Positions 1 through 7,900 of a DNA stretch of 10,010 bases are shown one piece after another (position 1 is the stretch's first letter; every line of letters begins with the position of its first letter). Location: positions 1 to 10,010 of the forward strand of contig JADFMZ010000087.1 of NCBI GenBank assembly GCA_022563615.1, in the 5' to 3' direction. The translations under genes were made by a program, and so were the position numbers. The DNA is from Planctomycetota bacterium (GTDB taxonomy: Bacteria; Planctomycetota; Phycisphaerae; UBA1845). The notes below the pieces were generated by a model. That model saw only the letters and a list, made by a program, of their open reading frames with translations, was not told the DNA's origin and did no database searches.

Positions 1-14
1 CATGTCGGAATCCT
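1..14 (-). promoter_or_regulatory. Possible ribosome binding site and start codon of the next minus-strand gene
   Basis: Read on the minus strand, an AGGA (11..14) lies 7 bases before an ATG at 1..3, right at the window edge. This would be a gene starting 141 bp downstream of the IspA-type synthase on the same strand. In many bacteria dxs or another isoprenoid gene follows ispA, but none of the coding sequence is visible, so the identity cannot be told. The rest of 1..144 shows no coding signal and no convincing terminator. Confidence 0.3.
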
Positions 15-144
15 AATGTCTTCAATCAAGACTGAGCCGCAGCCCTCTTGAAAAGGCCTGCGCAAACGTCGGAGCGTCGTGGGCGCTTCGAAACGTGTCC
101 CAAAGACTACCCCAACGCGAGGCCCGGCGTGACTTTCATTGCTT

Positions 145-1092
145 TCAATAATCTCGCGCCATAACGAAAACCGCCAGCGCCCGCAGGTCGTCCGCTTGGG
201 CTCCGAACGGTTCGAGCAGCTCAATGGCTTCCTGCACAGCCTCGCGGGCCGCTGTTCGAGCCCGTTCTATTCCTACGCAGCGTGGAAAAGATTGTTTGCC
301 GGCTGACTCGTCCTTACCCACGCGCTTGCCCGTTTGGTTCGCCTCGGTGCTTACGTCCAATAAATCATCGGCTATTTGGAACGCCCTGCCTAAACTTTGC
401 CCGAAACGGGAAAGCCTCGTCCGGGTCTTCGCGTCGGCGCAGCCGGCAAGGGCGCCCAGGCAACAGGCGGATCGAAACAGCGCGCCCGTCTTTTGCTCAT
501 GGATCCTTCGGGTCAGTTCCAGCTCCGGCGGGTGCGACTCTCCGAGCAGGTCAGCCAGCTCCCCACCGATCATCCCCGCCCATCCGGAGGCGCGGGCCAG
601 CTCCGTAACCATCTTGACAGCCAACGCCGGGTCTCGCACGTGCCGCGACAGGAGTTCAAAAGACAGCGCCAGCAGTGCATCACCAGCCAGGATGGCTGTC
701 GCTTCTCCGAATTTCTTGTGGCAAGTGGGCAGCCCGCGACGGAGGTCGTCGTCATCGAGGGCCGGCAGGTCGTCGTGAATCAGGCTGAAAGCGTGGACGC
801 ACTCCACAGCCGCGGCGACAGGCCAGGCCCCATTGGCCTTACCCCCGACGAGCTTGCAACAGGTCATCACCAGATAGGGCCTGACTCGCTTGCCCGGGGC
901 CAGCGCCGAGGACCGAACGGCTTCGAGCAATTCCACAGGAACGTCGTCCGCGGGCGCCAGGTATTTTTCAAACCGCCGGTCAAACTGCTCCGCAAAGGCG
1001 CGGAGGCGGTCGGGAACCGTTGCACCCGGAAATTCGATCTTGCCATTTCCGACGTCGCGTAAAATGGTGGCGGCCTTTCGGGTTGTCGTCAT
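145..1092 (-). CDS. ispA: Polyprenyl diphosphate synthase, IspA-type (farnesyl diphosphate synthase)
   Basis: This is a 315-residue trans-isoprenyl diphosphate synthase, cytosolic, which condenses isopentenyl diphosphate with allylic diphosphates to make precursors for quinones, carotenoids, hopanoids or undecaprenyl phosphate. The substrate-binding GKRVRP is at residues 67-72. The first aspartate-rich motif, DDLPALD, is at 107-113 and the DDLRRG that follows it at 115-120. The catalytic KT is at 201-202, the second aspartate-rich motif DDLLD at 242-246, and GKDESAGKQSFP at 259-270. The spacing DDxxxxD is the bacterial farnesyl-synthase form. The bulky F102, five residues before the first motif, favours a short C15 product; a C20 product is possible. 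The N-terminus is about 20 residues longer than E. coli IspA. The ATG has no good Shine-Dalgarno sequence. It lies 15 bp after the adenylate kinase stop, so translational coupling or co-transcription is likely. Confidence 0.95.
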   Translation of the reverse strand: MTTTRKAATILRDVGNGKIEFPGATVPDRLRAFAEQFDRRFEKYLAPADDVPVELLEAVRSSALAPGKRVRPYLVMTCCKLVGGKANGAWPVAAAVECVHAFSLIHDDLPALDDDDLRRGLPTCHKKFGEATAILAGDALLALSFELLSRHVRDPALAVKMVTELARASGWAGMIGGELADLLGESHPPELELTRRIHEQKTGALFRSACCLGALAGCADAKTRTRLSRFGQSLGRAFQIADDLLDVSTEANQTGKRVGKDESAGKQSFPRCVGIERARTAAREAVQEAIELLEPFGAQADDLRALAVFVMARDY

Positions 1093-1107
1093 GTTGGGCC
1101 CACAGGT

Positions 1108-1719
1108 TCAAATCCCGGCGGGGACAACGTCGATCAAACAATCGGCGGCGTCGCGCAGCACGGCCAGCGGAGCTTGATCGGCGTTCACCCGCGCAATCAG
1201 TTTCTTGGGGTAGGCCTTCAGCACGGGGGACGTTTCTCGCTCATAAACCTCGATGCGGTTGAGAATGACCTCCCGGTCGGCGTCATCAGGTCGATTCTGC
1301 TTGGCGGCGCGTCCAGCCAACCGCGCCACCAGCGCGTCCCGATCGTCCATCATCAGATAAATGATCTTCTTCACGTCGATCACGCCCTCCAACAATTGCA
1401 CCTGTTGGGTGGTTCGCGGGATGCCGTCCAGAAGGAGCGTATGATAATCCGGATCAATGGCGCCGGCTTGAGTATGCCCCTGAAGATGGTGTCGAAAGAC
1501 GCGAATGGTCAACTCGTCCGGCACCAGCATCCCCTTCGTGGAATAGGAGAGGAACTCCTTGCCGATTTCAGATTTCGGATCGAGCCCGCGAAAAATGTCT
1601 CCCATCGCAAGATGAACCAGATTCGGCATCCGACCCAGCACGACTCCCTGCGTACCCTTGCCGCAACCGGGATAGCCGAACATCAGGATTGAACGATATC
1701 GCTTCGATTCTTCCACCAT
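1108..1719 (-). CDS. adk: Adenylate kinase, short (LID-less) form
   Basis: This 203-residue cytosolic nucleoside monophosphate kinase interconverts ATP + AMP and 2 ADP. The P-loop GYPGCGKGTQ is at residues 15-24. The AMP-binding segment AMGDIFR is at 38-44, with the conserved arginine R44. DGIPR at 98-102 corresponds to the usual DGFPR, with an unusual F to I change. R133 and R137 precede a short loop, NRPDD (142-146), followed by R149 and R155, as in short-type kinases that lack the zinc-binding LID insertion. It ends near the family's shorter usual length. The gene sits between a lipoprotein isomerase and ispA, all on the minus strand. Specificity for another nucleoside monophosphate cannot be excluded, but the AMP-site residues fit adenylate kinase. 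The start could be the ATG at 1717..1719 or the GTG directly after it (see the ribosome binding site entry). Confidence 0.92.
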   Translation of the reverse strand: MVEESKRYRSILMFGYPGCGKGTQGVVLGRMPNLVHLAMGDIFRGLDPKSEIGKEFLSYSTKGMLVPDELTIRVFRHHLQGHTQAGAIDPDYHTLLLDGIPRTTQQVQLLEGVIDVKKIIYLMMDDRDALVARLAGRAAKQNRPDDADREVILNRIEVYERETSPVLKAYPKKLIARVNADQAPLAVLRDAADCLIDVVPAGI

Positions 1720-1721
1720 GG

Positions 1722-1727
1722 CCTCCT
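1722..1727 (-). promoter_or_regulatory. Strong Shine-Dalgarno of adk
   Basis: A perfect AGGAGG on the minus strand lies only 2 bases before the ATG at 1717..1719, which is unusually tight. The next codon is GTG, 5 bases from the AGGAGG, so initiation at GTG (giving a protein one residue shorter) would have the more usual spacing. It is one of the clearest ribosome binding sites in the window. Confidence 0.7.
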
Positions 1728-1755
1728 GTCGTCTTGCGTTCTATCGGGGACGCGC

Positions 1756-1798
1756 TTCACCGGTTGAAAACCGGTGCCACAAAGGTCAATGGGATAGG
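1756..1798 (+). repeat. REP-like palindrome, singlet copy (element A)
   Basis: An 8-bp perfect stem, CACCGGTT (1758-1765) / AACCGGTG (1769-1776), has a 3-base loop and is followed by CCAC, a 9-base spacer and the box TGGGATAGG (1790-1798). The box abuts the stop codon of the isomerase gene (TAG on the minus strand at 1802..1804). The same stem sequence, asymmetric CCAC tail and box recur twice at 3819..3906. A further short inverted repeat, GGATAGG/CCTATCC (1792-1798 / 1801-1807), spans the stop codon. The element fills much of the 82-bp gap before adk and may affect transcript stability or partial termination. There is no U-tract typical of an intrinsic terminator. Confidence 0.8.
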
Positions 1799-1801
1799 CC
1801 C

Positions 1802-2872
1802 CTATCCGGGCGACCTGCGATGCTTCCGCTCAAAGGCGGTCCGCAGCATCGGGTCGAATACCTCGATCCTGGATTCTCGAAACAGTTTCTCATAAAGCTC
1901 CAACATGGCGGACTCGCTCAATCGCTCGCGCAAGCTCGCTTCCAGGGCCGTGCGGACCGAGGCGAATTCGGGGTAGGTCGCCGGCAGCCGTCGTTCCAGC
2001 TTGATCAGATGATACCACTCTCCCAAACGAACGGCGTCTGAAACTCGCCCGGGTTTCAGAGCAAAGGCGACATCTCGGAAATGGCTTGCCAGCATATCCT
2101 CGCGGCGCGAGAACGAATCCAACAGGCCTCCCCGCTGCGCGGTGATTTGATTTGCGCTATGGAGCCTGGCCAATGCCGCAAAGTCCTCACCGGCTGCGAG
2201 TCGCTCCTGTACGCGCGCCGCTTCCGCCGGCGTCGCCAGTTGAATGTGGCGTACTTCTACGCGCTCGCCGTAGGCGCGCTCGTATTCGTCTCGAAGCTGT
2301 TGATCGGTTACGTGGAGTTGCGATTGAACGATCCTTCTCAAGAGCGCGTTGCGCCGCATCACGACGCGGAAAACCTCTCTGCTGATATTGCGTTGAGTAA
2401 GAACCCTGTCGAGCAGCCGCTCCGCGGTTTCGCGATCCATGTCACCCTCTGTCACGGACGACAGCGGGTTGGACAGATTGCGAAGCGACCGTGCGGTTTC
2501 AGCCTCGACGTCGGCGTCGGTGATTCGGATTCCGTTCTCGGCGGCAGCGGCCAGCGCCGCCTCCAGCCCGATCAACTGCTCCAGAACCGCAGGACCGTGC
2601 GTGCGAAGCAGCAAATCCACCACGTGCCGTCGAGGGATAGGCCGGCCGTTGACCCTGGCGAGCAGAGGTTCGCCCGTCGCGGACGCTGCGTTGCCGGTCG
2701 GTGTTTCCTGGCGGGGCTGCGGACGATATATCGGGGGCGGCGAGGCTGAATCGTCGGGTCGCCGTCTCCACGCATCGGCCACCGAATCAGCGGGAAACCG
2801 GTCCCGCTGCGCACATGCGCTCAGGAAGGCCAAGGCTCCGATGGAGAACAGACAAAGCAGAGTGCGGCGCAT
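1802..2872 (-). CDS. Lipoprotein peptidyl-prolyl cis-trans isomerase (SurA/parvulin-type)
   Basis: The protein has 356 residues. Residues 1-20 form a lipoprotein signal: RR at 2-3, a hydrophobic core and the lipobox LSAC with C20 as the lipidated cysteine, so the protein is probably membrane-anchored in the periplasm. Residues 21-65 are a Pro/Ser/Thr-rich linker. Residues 70-200 resemble the helical chaperone part of SurA/PrsA proteins, beginning ARVNGRPIPRRHVVDLLL. Residues 202-293 are a parvulin domain: VEVRHIQLAT, then GED-FAALARLHS, the GG at 248-249, FALKPGRVSD (270-279) and the closing WYHLIKLE. The role is folding of exported or outer-membrane proteins. The frame is open 98 codons further upstream, but that extension would overlap the divergent phosphodiesterase gene and hides the signal peptide, so the ATG at 2870..2872 is preferred. 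No Shine-Dalgarno precedes it. Confidence 0.88.
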   Translation of the reverse strand: MRRTLLCLFSIGALAFLSACAQRDRFPADSVADAWRRRPDDSASPPPIYRPQPRQETPTGNAASATGEPLLARVNGRPIPRRHVVDLLLRTHGPAVLEQLIGLEAALAAAAENGIRITDADVEAETARSLRNLSNPLSSVTEGDMDRETAERLLDRVLTQRNISREVFRVVMRRNALLRRIVQSQLHVTDQQLRDEYERAYGERVEVRHIQLATPAEAARVQERLAAGEDFAALARLHSANQITAQRGGLLDSFSRREDMLASHFRDVAFALKPGRVSDAVRLGEWYHLIKLERRLPATYPEFASVRTALEASLRERLSESAMLELYEKLFRESRIEVFDPMLRTAFERKHRRSPG

Positions 2873-2885
2873 ATCGATGGACCGC

Positions 2886-2914
2886 ACAGTAACGTAAGGC
2901 GTTGGTTCGGTCAA
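2886..2914 (-). promoter_or_regulatory. Possible sigma-70-like promoter for the isomerase gene
   Basis: On the minus strand, TTGACC (2909..2914) is separated by exactly 17 bases from TACTGT (2886..2891), which keeps the TA and final T of a -10 box. Transcription would begin around 2879, only about 7 bases before the ATG. That fits the absence of a Shine-Dalgarno sequence and suggests a nearly leaderless mRNA. The -10 match is weak (3 of 6), so this is tentative. Confidence 0.33.
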
Positions 2915-3032
2915 CCCGTTGCGGAACAGGAAGAGCGGTCCGTGGCGGGCGTGCCGGCGCCGCCGTATGATGGTTCCGAGCAACGCAGTCGTGCAGCGAT
3001 CGCCCTGAACCGAGAGGCGGACAACGTGTAAC

Positions 3033-3818
3033 ATGAATGCAGCCCCTTCACCCATCGAAGTCATCATCCTGGGAAGCGGAACGTCGCACGGCGTGCCGAT
3101 GATCGGGTGCGACTGTGAGGTGTGTACGTCCGACGATCCACGCGATCGGCGCACGCGCCCCAGCATCTTCGTACGCGTGGGTGGATGTCATTTCCTCGTG
3201 GACACCGCCCCCGAGCTTCGTTTGCAATGCCTGGCCAACAACATCAAACGTCTCGACGCCGTTCTGTTCACCCACCACCACGCCGACCACGTGATGGGCC
3301 TCGACGACCTGCGCCGGTTCAACTGGATCATGAAACGTAAGATTCCCTGCTACGGCTCGCAGCAAACGGTGTCCGCTTTGCAACGAATGTTTTCCTACGC
3401 GTTTGATCCGAAACCCGGGTCTCCGCACAGCAGCCCGCAATTGGAACTGCACGCCATCGACTCACAGCCGTTTGAAATCGGAGGCGAGACCATCATCCCG
3501 ATCCCGCTCATGCACGGGCCGATGCCCGTGCTGGGGCTCCGCTTCGGTCGCTTCGCCTACTGCACGGACTGCAACGTCATCCCGGAGGAATCCCTGGCGC
3601 TGCTGCGCGATCTGGACGTACTCGTGCTCGATGCCCTTCGCAACACGCCCCACGCGACCCATTTTACGATTGACCAAGCCGTCGAGATGGCGCAAAGAAT
3701 CGGGGCCAAAACAACCTACTTCACGCACATGACGCACGAGCTTGGCCACGAGGCGACCAACAGGAAACTTCCAAAAGGTATGGCGTTGGCCTTCGACGGA
3801 CTCAGAATCGCGGTATAG
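3033..3818 (+). CDS. MBL-fold metallohydrolase, PhnP-like cyclic phosphodiesterase
   Basis: This 261-residue metallo-beta-lactamase-fold enzyme has no signal peptide and is probably cytosolic. It starts with GSGTSHGVP (14-22) and the cysteine cluster GCDCEVC (C26, C28, C31), which in PhnP binds a structural zinc. The metal site is visible: HHHADH at 81-86 (H81, H83, D85, H86), H161, D179 in YCTDCN, and H232 within FTHMTHELGH. PhnP hydrolyses 5-phosphoribosyl 1,2-cyclic phosphate in phosphonate breakdown; related enzymes act on other cyclic phosphates or nucleotides. No C-P lyase genes are nearby, so the substrate here is open. The ATG has only weak purine-rich sequence upstream. A near-consensus TATGAT at 2966..2971 might be a -10 box, but no matching -35 box was found. 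The gene diverges from the isomerase with a 160-bp gap, and a REP-like doublet follows the stop codon directly. Confidence 0.88.
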   Translation: MNAAPSPIEVIILGSGTSHGVPMIGCDCEVCTSDDPRDRRTRPSIFVRVGGCHFLVDTAPELRLQCLANNIKRLDAVLFTHHHADHVMGLDDLRRFNWIMKRKIPCYGSQQTVSALQRMFSYAFDPKPGSPHSSPQLELHAIDSQPFEIGGETIIPIPLMHGPMPVLGLRFGRFAYCTDCNVIPEESLALLRDLDVLVLDALRNTPHATHFTIDQAVEMAQRIGAKTTYFTHMTHELGHEATNRKLPKGMALAFDGLRIAV

Positions 3819-3906
3819 AGCTTGTCCCATTCATCCGTGTGGCACCGGTTTTTAACCGGTGAAATGCACGGGTTGCAAACCCGTGCCACACTTTTTGGGA
3901 TAAGCT
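3819..3906. repeat. REP-like palindrome, head-to-head doublet (element B)
   Basis: Two inverted copies of the element seen at 1756..1798 lie one base apart. Copy B1 is on the minus strand (hairpin 3839..3863, tail box TGGGACAAG toward 3819). Copy B2 is on the plus strand (hairpin 3865..3889, tail box TGGGATAAG to 3904). B1 has stem CACCGGTT/AACCGGTG; B2 has GCACGGGTT (3866-3874) / AACCCGTGC (3878-3886). GTGTGGCAC (3837-3845) also pairs perfectly with GTGCCACAC (3883-3891), and AGCTT..AAGCT closes the outer ends (3819-3823 / 3902-3906), so the whole unit can fold as a two-armed structure. It starts one base after the TAG stop of the phosphodiesterase gene. The arrangement resembles REPIN elements, which RAYT transposases mobilise; no such gene is in the window. 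Confidence 0.85.
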
Positions 3907-4105
3907 CATTGTTCGGGGTGAGCGGGATCGGCTCAAGGCCGGCGCGGCAGGCGTGACGCAAGACTCATCGGAGGTCGAGACCCTCCATTCACCTGCCGAG
4001 AAGCACCGGATGGATTTGCACGGTCTATTGCGGTAGGGTGTGGGCTGTTGGATCGGGGTAGGGATTCGCAAGAGCCGGCCCGCCGGGGCTGAACTTTATT
4101 GCGGC
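3907..4105. other. Intergenic stretch without a recognised gene
   Basis: Together with the doublet repeat this forms the nearly 300-bp gap between the phosphodiesterase and the LolA/DUF2092-like gene. It holds a small imperfect hairpin around GGTCGAGACC (flanked by GGA and CCTCC, near 3968-3990) and G-rich sequence near 4030-4070. No promoter with both boxes, no terminator with a T-run and no conserved small gene could be supported. Confidence 0.5.
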
Positions 4106-4110
4106 AGGAG
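4106..4110 (+). promoter_or_regulatory. Shine-Dalgarno of the LolA/DUF2092-like gene
   Basis: AGGAG lies 4 bases before the ATG at 4115 and 7 bases before the ATG at 4118. The second spacing is the more usual one. Both are far downstream of the first in-frame ATG at 4040, whose extra residues would bury the signal peptide. Confidence 0.65.
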
Positions 4111-4117
4111 AACCATG

Positions 4118-4861
4118 ATGCGAACCATGTTAAGTGTGATCCTCATGCTGGGCCTGACGGCCATAACGATGGCAGAGGAATCGGGCAAAGCGGGCGGGCG
4201 ACAGGATGAGGCCAAAGCGATCCTCAGCAAAGCTGCGGCTGCTCTGAAAGCCGTGAAGTCGGTCAGCTACACGATCGACTACAAAGGGACGGAATGGATA
4301 GCAGCCCGCGTGCCCGAAATCAAAGGAACAATCGTCATGGGTGGGCGCTCAGAACATGACATCGATCGTTTCTTCTGCGAGTTGAAGATAACACCGTCGG
4401 AATCGAGCGAGGTGCGGGAGCTGTCCGCCGGGTCCGACGGCAACGAGTTCTTTCTTGTGGATCCCTCCACCAAGACGGTGCATCAGGATATGGACATCGC
4501 GGTTCTGGGGTCCGCCGGCCGGGGCATTCGCAGGGCCCTGCTTCGCGCGTTCACCGATCCGGAACCTTTTGATGAGGCGCTACAGTCGGGCGCGATGGAT
4601 CTGAGGGACGAGACCAAAATCGGCGACGAGGAATGCTACGTGGTTCATCTCAAGCCGTCGGACCCACCGGAAATGGTGTGGTACTTCGCCAAGAAGGATC
4701 TGCTGCCCAGGCGAGTGACCCGCTTATACATGCGCGACGACAAGGAGGGAACGACGGAAATGTTGCTCACCGATGTCGTGGTGAATCCGACGTTTGTACG
4801 AAGTCCGTTCAAGCCGGTTGTCCCCAAGGGCTACACCCAGACCGACGATTTCGCTCCGTAA
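4118..4861 (+). CDS. Secreted LolA/DUF2092-like protein of unknown role
   Basis: This is a 247-residue exported protein (248 if the ATG at 4115 is used). Residues 1-19 are a Sec signal peptide with a hydrophobic core (LSVILMLGLTAIT) and a likely cut after TMA, before EESGK. The mature protein begins with a helix, EAKAILSKAAAALKAVKSVS, then beta-rich sequence. It contains GDEECYVVHLKPSD (169-182) and VWYFAKKDLLPRRV (187-200). This pattern, a short Cys-containing strand followed by a W/Y strand and a DLLPRR turn, is typical of the lipoprotein-carrier (LolA/LppX) fold and of DUF2092 periplasmic proteins. Such proteins bind hydrophobic ligands or lipoproteins, but no ligand can be deduced here and it should not be called LolA. 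It converges on the protease gene, 73 bp apart, with no clear terminator between them. Confidence 0.75.
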   Translation: MRTMLSVILMLGLTAITMAEESGKAGGRQDEAKAILSKAAAALKAVKSVSYTIDYKGTEWIAARVPEIKGTIVMGGRSEHDIDRFFCELKITPSESSEVRELSAGSDGNEFFLVDPSTKTVHQDMDIAVLGSAGRGIRRALLRAFTDPEPFDEALQSGAMDLRDETKIGDEECYVVHLKPSDPPEMVWYFAKKDLLPRRVTRLYMRDDKEGTTEMLLTDVVVNPTFVRSPFKPVVPKGYTQTDDFAP

Positions 4862-4934
4862 TCAACGGGAACTTTTCTTGGACCACAGGGCCTACCCTCG
4901 CTTTTCTGGTCGGCCCGGCGCTGCCATCCGCCGC

Positions 4935-7900
4935 TCATTCCGGGTTTGAATGCGCCGCGGTATTCTGGAAGCCCGCGTAATCCTTAAGATCAACATCCCC
5001 ATCCGCATCGTAGTCGAAGGCGCCACACCCTTCCGCCTGCGCCGCGACGTTCAGGCCGGTGAAACACTCCGGCCAGCGCAGAAAGTCGGAAAGATCAACC
5101 ACTCCATTGCAGTCGAAGTCGCCGATTCCATGTTCATACGCGCCGCGATCAACGCCTCCGCATAGGATTCGCGCATGGCCATCGTAATCGGTGCCGATTC
5201 CAACGGGGAGGAACTCTTCGCTCCCGCCGTCAATCTCCGGCGATTCGAACAGAAGATGGTAATCCCCATCGGTCCAAACGCCGGGCCCGCTCCAGTACCC
5301 GGGCGTTACAAACAACGGCGCATCGGACGAGTTGCCATCACCAGGCCAGCCCCCGCTAACCGTGGAATGCACGACCGAGGCTGTCAAAGCCCCGCTCTCA
5401 ATACTATGTCCGACGGCGGCCAGGTTCATCCAAAGGATGGAATTGGTTACCGTTGGTGTACAATCCGCAACCGAGCATTGCGTACCCACCCCAGTGAGGC
5501 GCCCGCCGGCCGCAAGGCAGTCCAGAACCGTCTTATCTTCACACGATCCATCTTCCAGACAGCACGACTGTGTGCCACACTCCACGTCGGTACAGAGCAG
5601 GCCCGGGTACCAGGTGCCTCCCAGGTTGTCGCACTGCAATTCGACGATGTTGTTTTCGCAAATGCCCGTGTGGCAGCAGGCGAATGCATCCCCCTCTCCG
5701 CCGGCCTGGTACACGCCTCCGCCGGCCCGCGCCGCGTTCCCAAGAATCGTGGAGTTCGCAATCACTGGATTCCCTGACTCCAGGTACACTCCTCCGCCAT
5801 TGACTTTGGCGGCGTTACCCGTGACCAGACAGTTCGCCACCAATGCCTCCGACCGCAGCAAGTGTATTCCTCCGCCACTGCCCACATTGGCATCGGATGT
5901 TCTTATCGTATTCCCCTTGATCCATGATTCACGAATCACCGGGTGTCCGCCGATCACGAAGATTCCCCCTCCCCGCCCGCGGGCGAAGTTGCCCGAAATG
6001 ATGGAATCCCGGATGGTCAGGTTGCTAACGAAGGCGAATATGCCGCCGCCGTCATTGCGCGCCGTGTTTTGGGTGATCGTGCATCCGGTGATGGTCGGGC
6101 TGCTCTGGTCGCAGAAGATGCCGCCGCCGGAAAAGCCGGCGCTGTTTCTAGTAATCGTACAATCCGAAATGATTGGATCGCCACGCATGAAGCAATAGAT
6201 TCCCGTTCCCACGGGTCCGTTGTTCCGCACGATGCAACGACGAATCGTCGGGCCGCTGCCGGCGCAGAAAACGCCGCACACGCGTGCATGGGCGATGGTG
6301 AACCCCTCCAAACGACTGGCTGGCGTCTCACCGCTCACGAACACGACACCGATGTTCATGTCCGTAGCGTCGATGGTGCACCTATCCGGGCCATTCTCGC
6401 TGCGCAGAGTGATGGCCTTACCTCGGAAGTCGATTTCCGCGTTCCCCGGGCCCGAGTAGGTTCCGTCGGCAACCAGCACGACATCTCCCGTCCCCGCCGC
6501 ATCCAAAGCCTCTTGGATTGTTTCGTATTCGTCGGGAACGCGGAGCGTGCGCTGGCACTCGTCCGGGATGCCGTTCTCATCCAAGTCTCTACTTGTGCCC
6601 GCCTCAAGGTCACAATCATCGGGCGAGTCGTTTGCATTGCAGTCCAGTTCGCACTCGTCCGGCATACCGTTCGCATTGCAATCACCGCTCGCGCCCACTT
6701 CAATGTCGCAGAAATCCGGAATCGCATTCGTGTTACAGTCTTGCTCAAGATGGATACAGTCATCGGGGATACGGTTGTGATTGCAGTCGGTGCTGAATCC
6801 TCCGTTGATGTCACACATATCCGGGATCCCGTTGTTATTGCAATCTGCCTCAAGCTCGATGCATTCGTCGGGAATCCCGTTGCCATTGCAGTCCCGGCTG
6901 GTTCCATTAGTCGTATCGCAAACATCCGGTACCGTGTTGCCATTGCAGTCATTATTCGGGTCAACGCATTCGTCGGGCACTCCATCGCCGTCGCAATCCT
7001 GGCTGGTCCCGTCGCGAATGTCATGCTCATCCAGAACGCTGTTCCCATTGCAGTCTGCTAGAATAGTCACCAAAGCGGGTCGAAATCCGCGGACTGCAAT
7101 CAGGTTGGATCCTTTGCTGTCGTCCTGAAGAAAACTACCTGTCGGACTCAGGGCAACCGTAAACGTTCCCCATGCGTCGGTAGAGACGTCGAGAACCAGC
7201 GTCCCCACATAGACGTCCACTCCCAGGTCGACCGCCGCATCCTCAAGATTGAATACAAGGCTACCCATGCGAAGGCCGAGTGGGCTGGAGACAGAGATTG
7301 TGGGCAGCTCGGAAAACAAAAACGCCGGATGCGATTCATCAACGTTCAGCGACCCTTCAGCATTACAGAACCCGGAGGCCTGGCAAACCGAATCGCCCAC
7401 GCAGTCGTCGTTGTCGAGGCAGGGTACCTGCGCCAGACTCAGGAAACCCTCGGAGCCGGACAGGAAACCCGCCCCGTCGATCTCAACCTGATACAGATAC
7501 AAGCGAGGATCGCCGTCTTGATCCGGATCCCAGCCGGACAGTTGAATCTCGAAGGTCACGCGCGAACCGCCTTCGAGGATGAAGATTTCGGACTCCTGCA
7601 CAGTAAAGTCGCCGGATGCCGCCACGGGTATCAGCGCAAAACCCAGTACACATTCGTCTGGAACACCATCCGCATCATCGTCCTGCGACGTCCCATTAAG
7701 GATGTCGCAACTGTCCGCGATCCGATTGTCGTTGCAGTCGCGCTCGCACTCATCCGGTAGGCCGTTGCCGGAACAATCTTCGCTGACGCCACCGGCGATG
7801 TCACACTCGTCGGGTAAGTGGTTGCCGTTGCAGTCTCGACTGGTCCCATCGAAGAGATCGCAAAGGTCCGCCTGTTGATTGGTATTGCAATCCCAATCCC

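Noticed and set aside
18..32. GTCTT/AAGAC small hairpin downstream of the polyprenyl synthase
   Set aside because: Only 5 bp, AT-rich and without a T-run; not a credible terminator.
397..1062. 221-codon plus-strand frame opposite the polyprenyl synthase
   Set aside because: Lies entirely antisense to a gene with all family motifs and shows no protein features of its own.
2873..3166. 98-codon N-terminal extension of the isomerase frame
   Set aside because: Overlaps the start of the divergent phosphodiesterase and would place the lipobox signal in the middle of the protein.
4862..4934. Possible bidirectional terminator between the convergent genes (GACCA/TGGTC and GGGCC/GGCCC dyads)
   Set aside because: The dyads cross each other and cannot form one nested stem, and no T-run follows.
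5943..7061. A 372-codon plus-strand open frame across the beta-helix and repeat block 2, with its own valine/isoleucine-rich repeats
   Set aside because: Its repeats are the antisense image of the DCNxNGxPDEC units; the minus-strand protein has clear domains, so this is a shadow frame kept open by biased codons.
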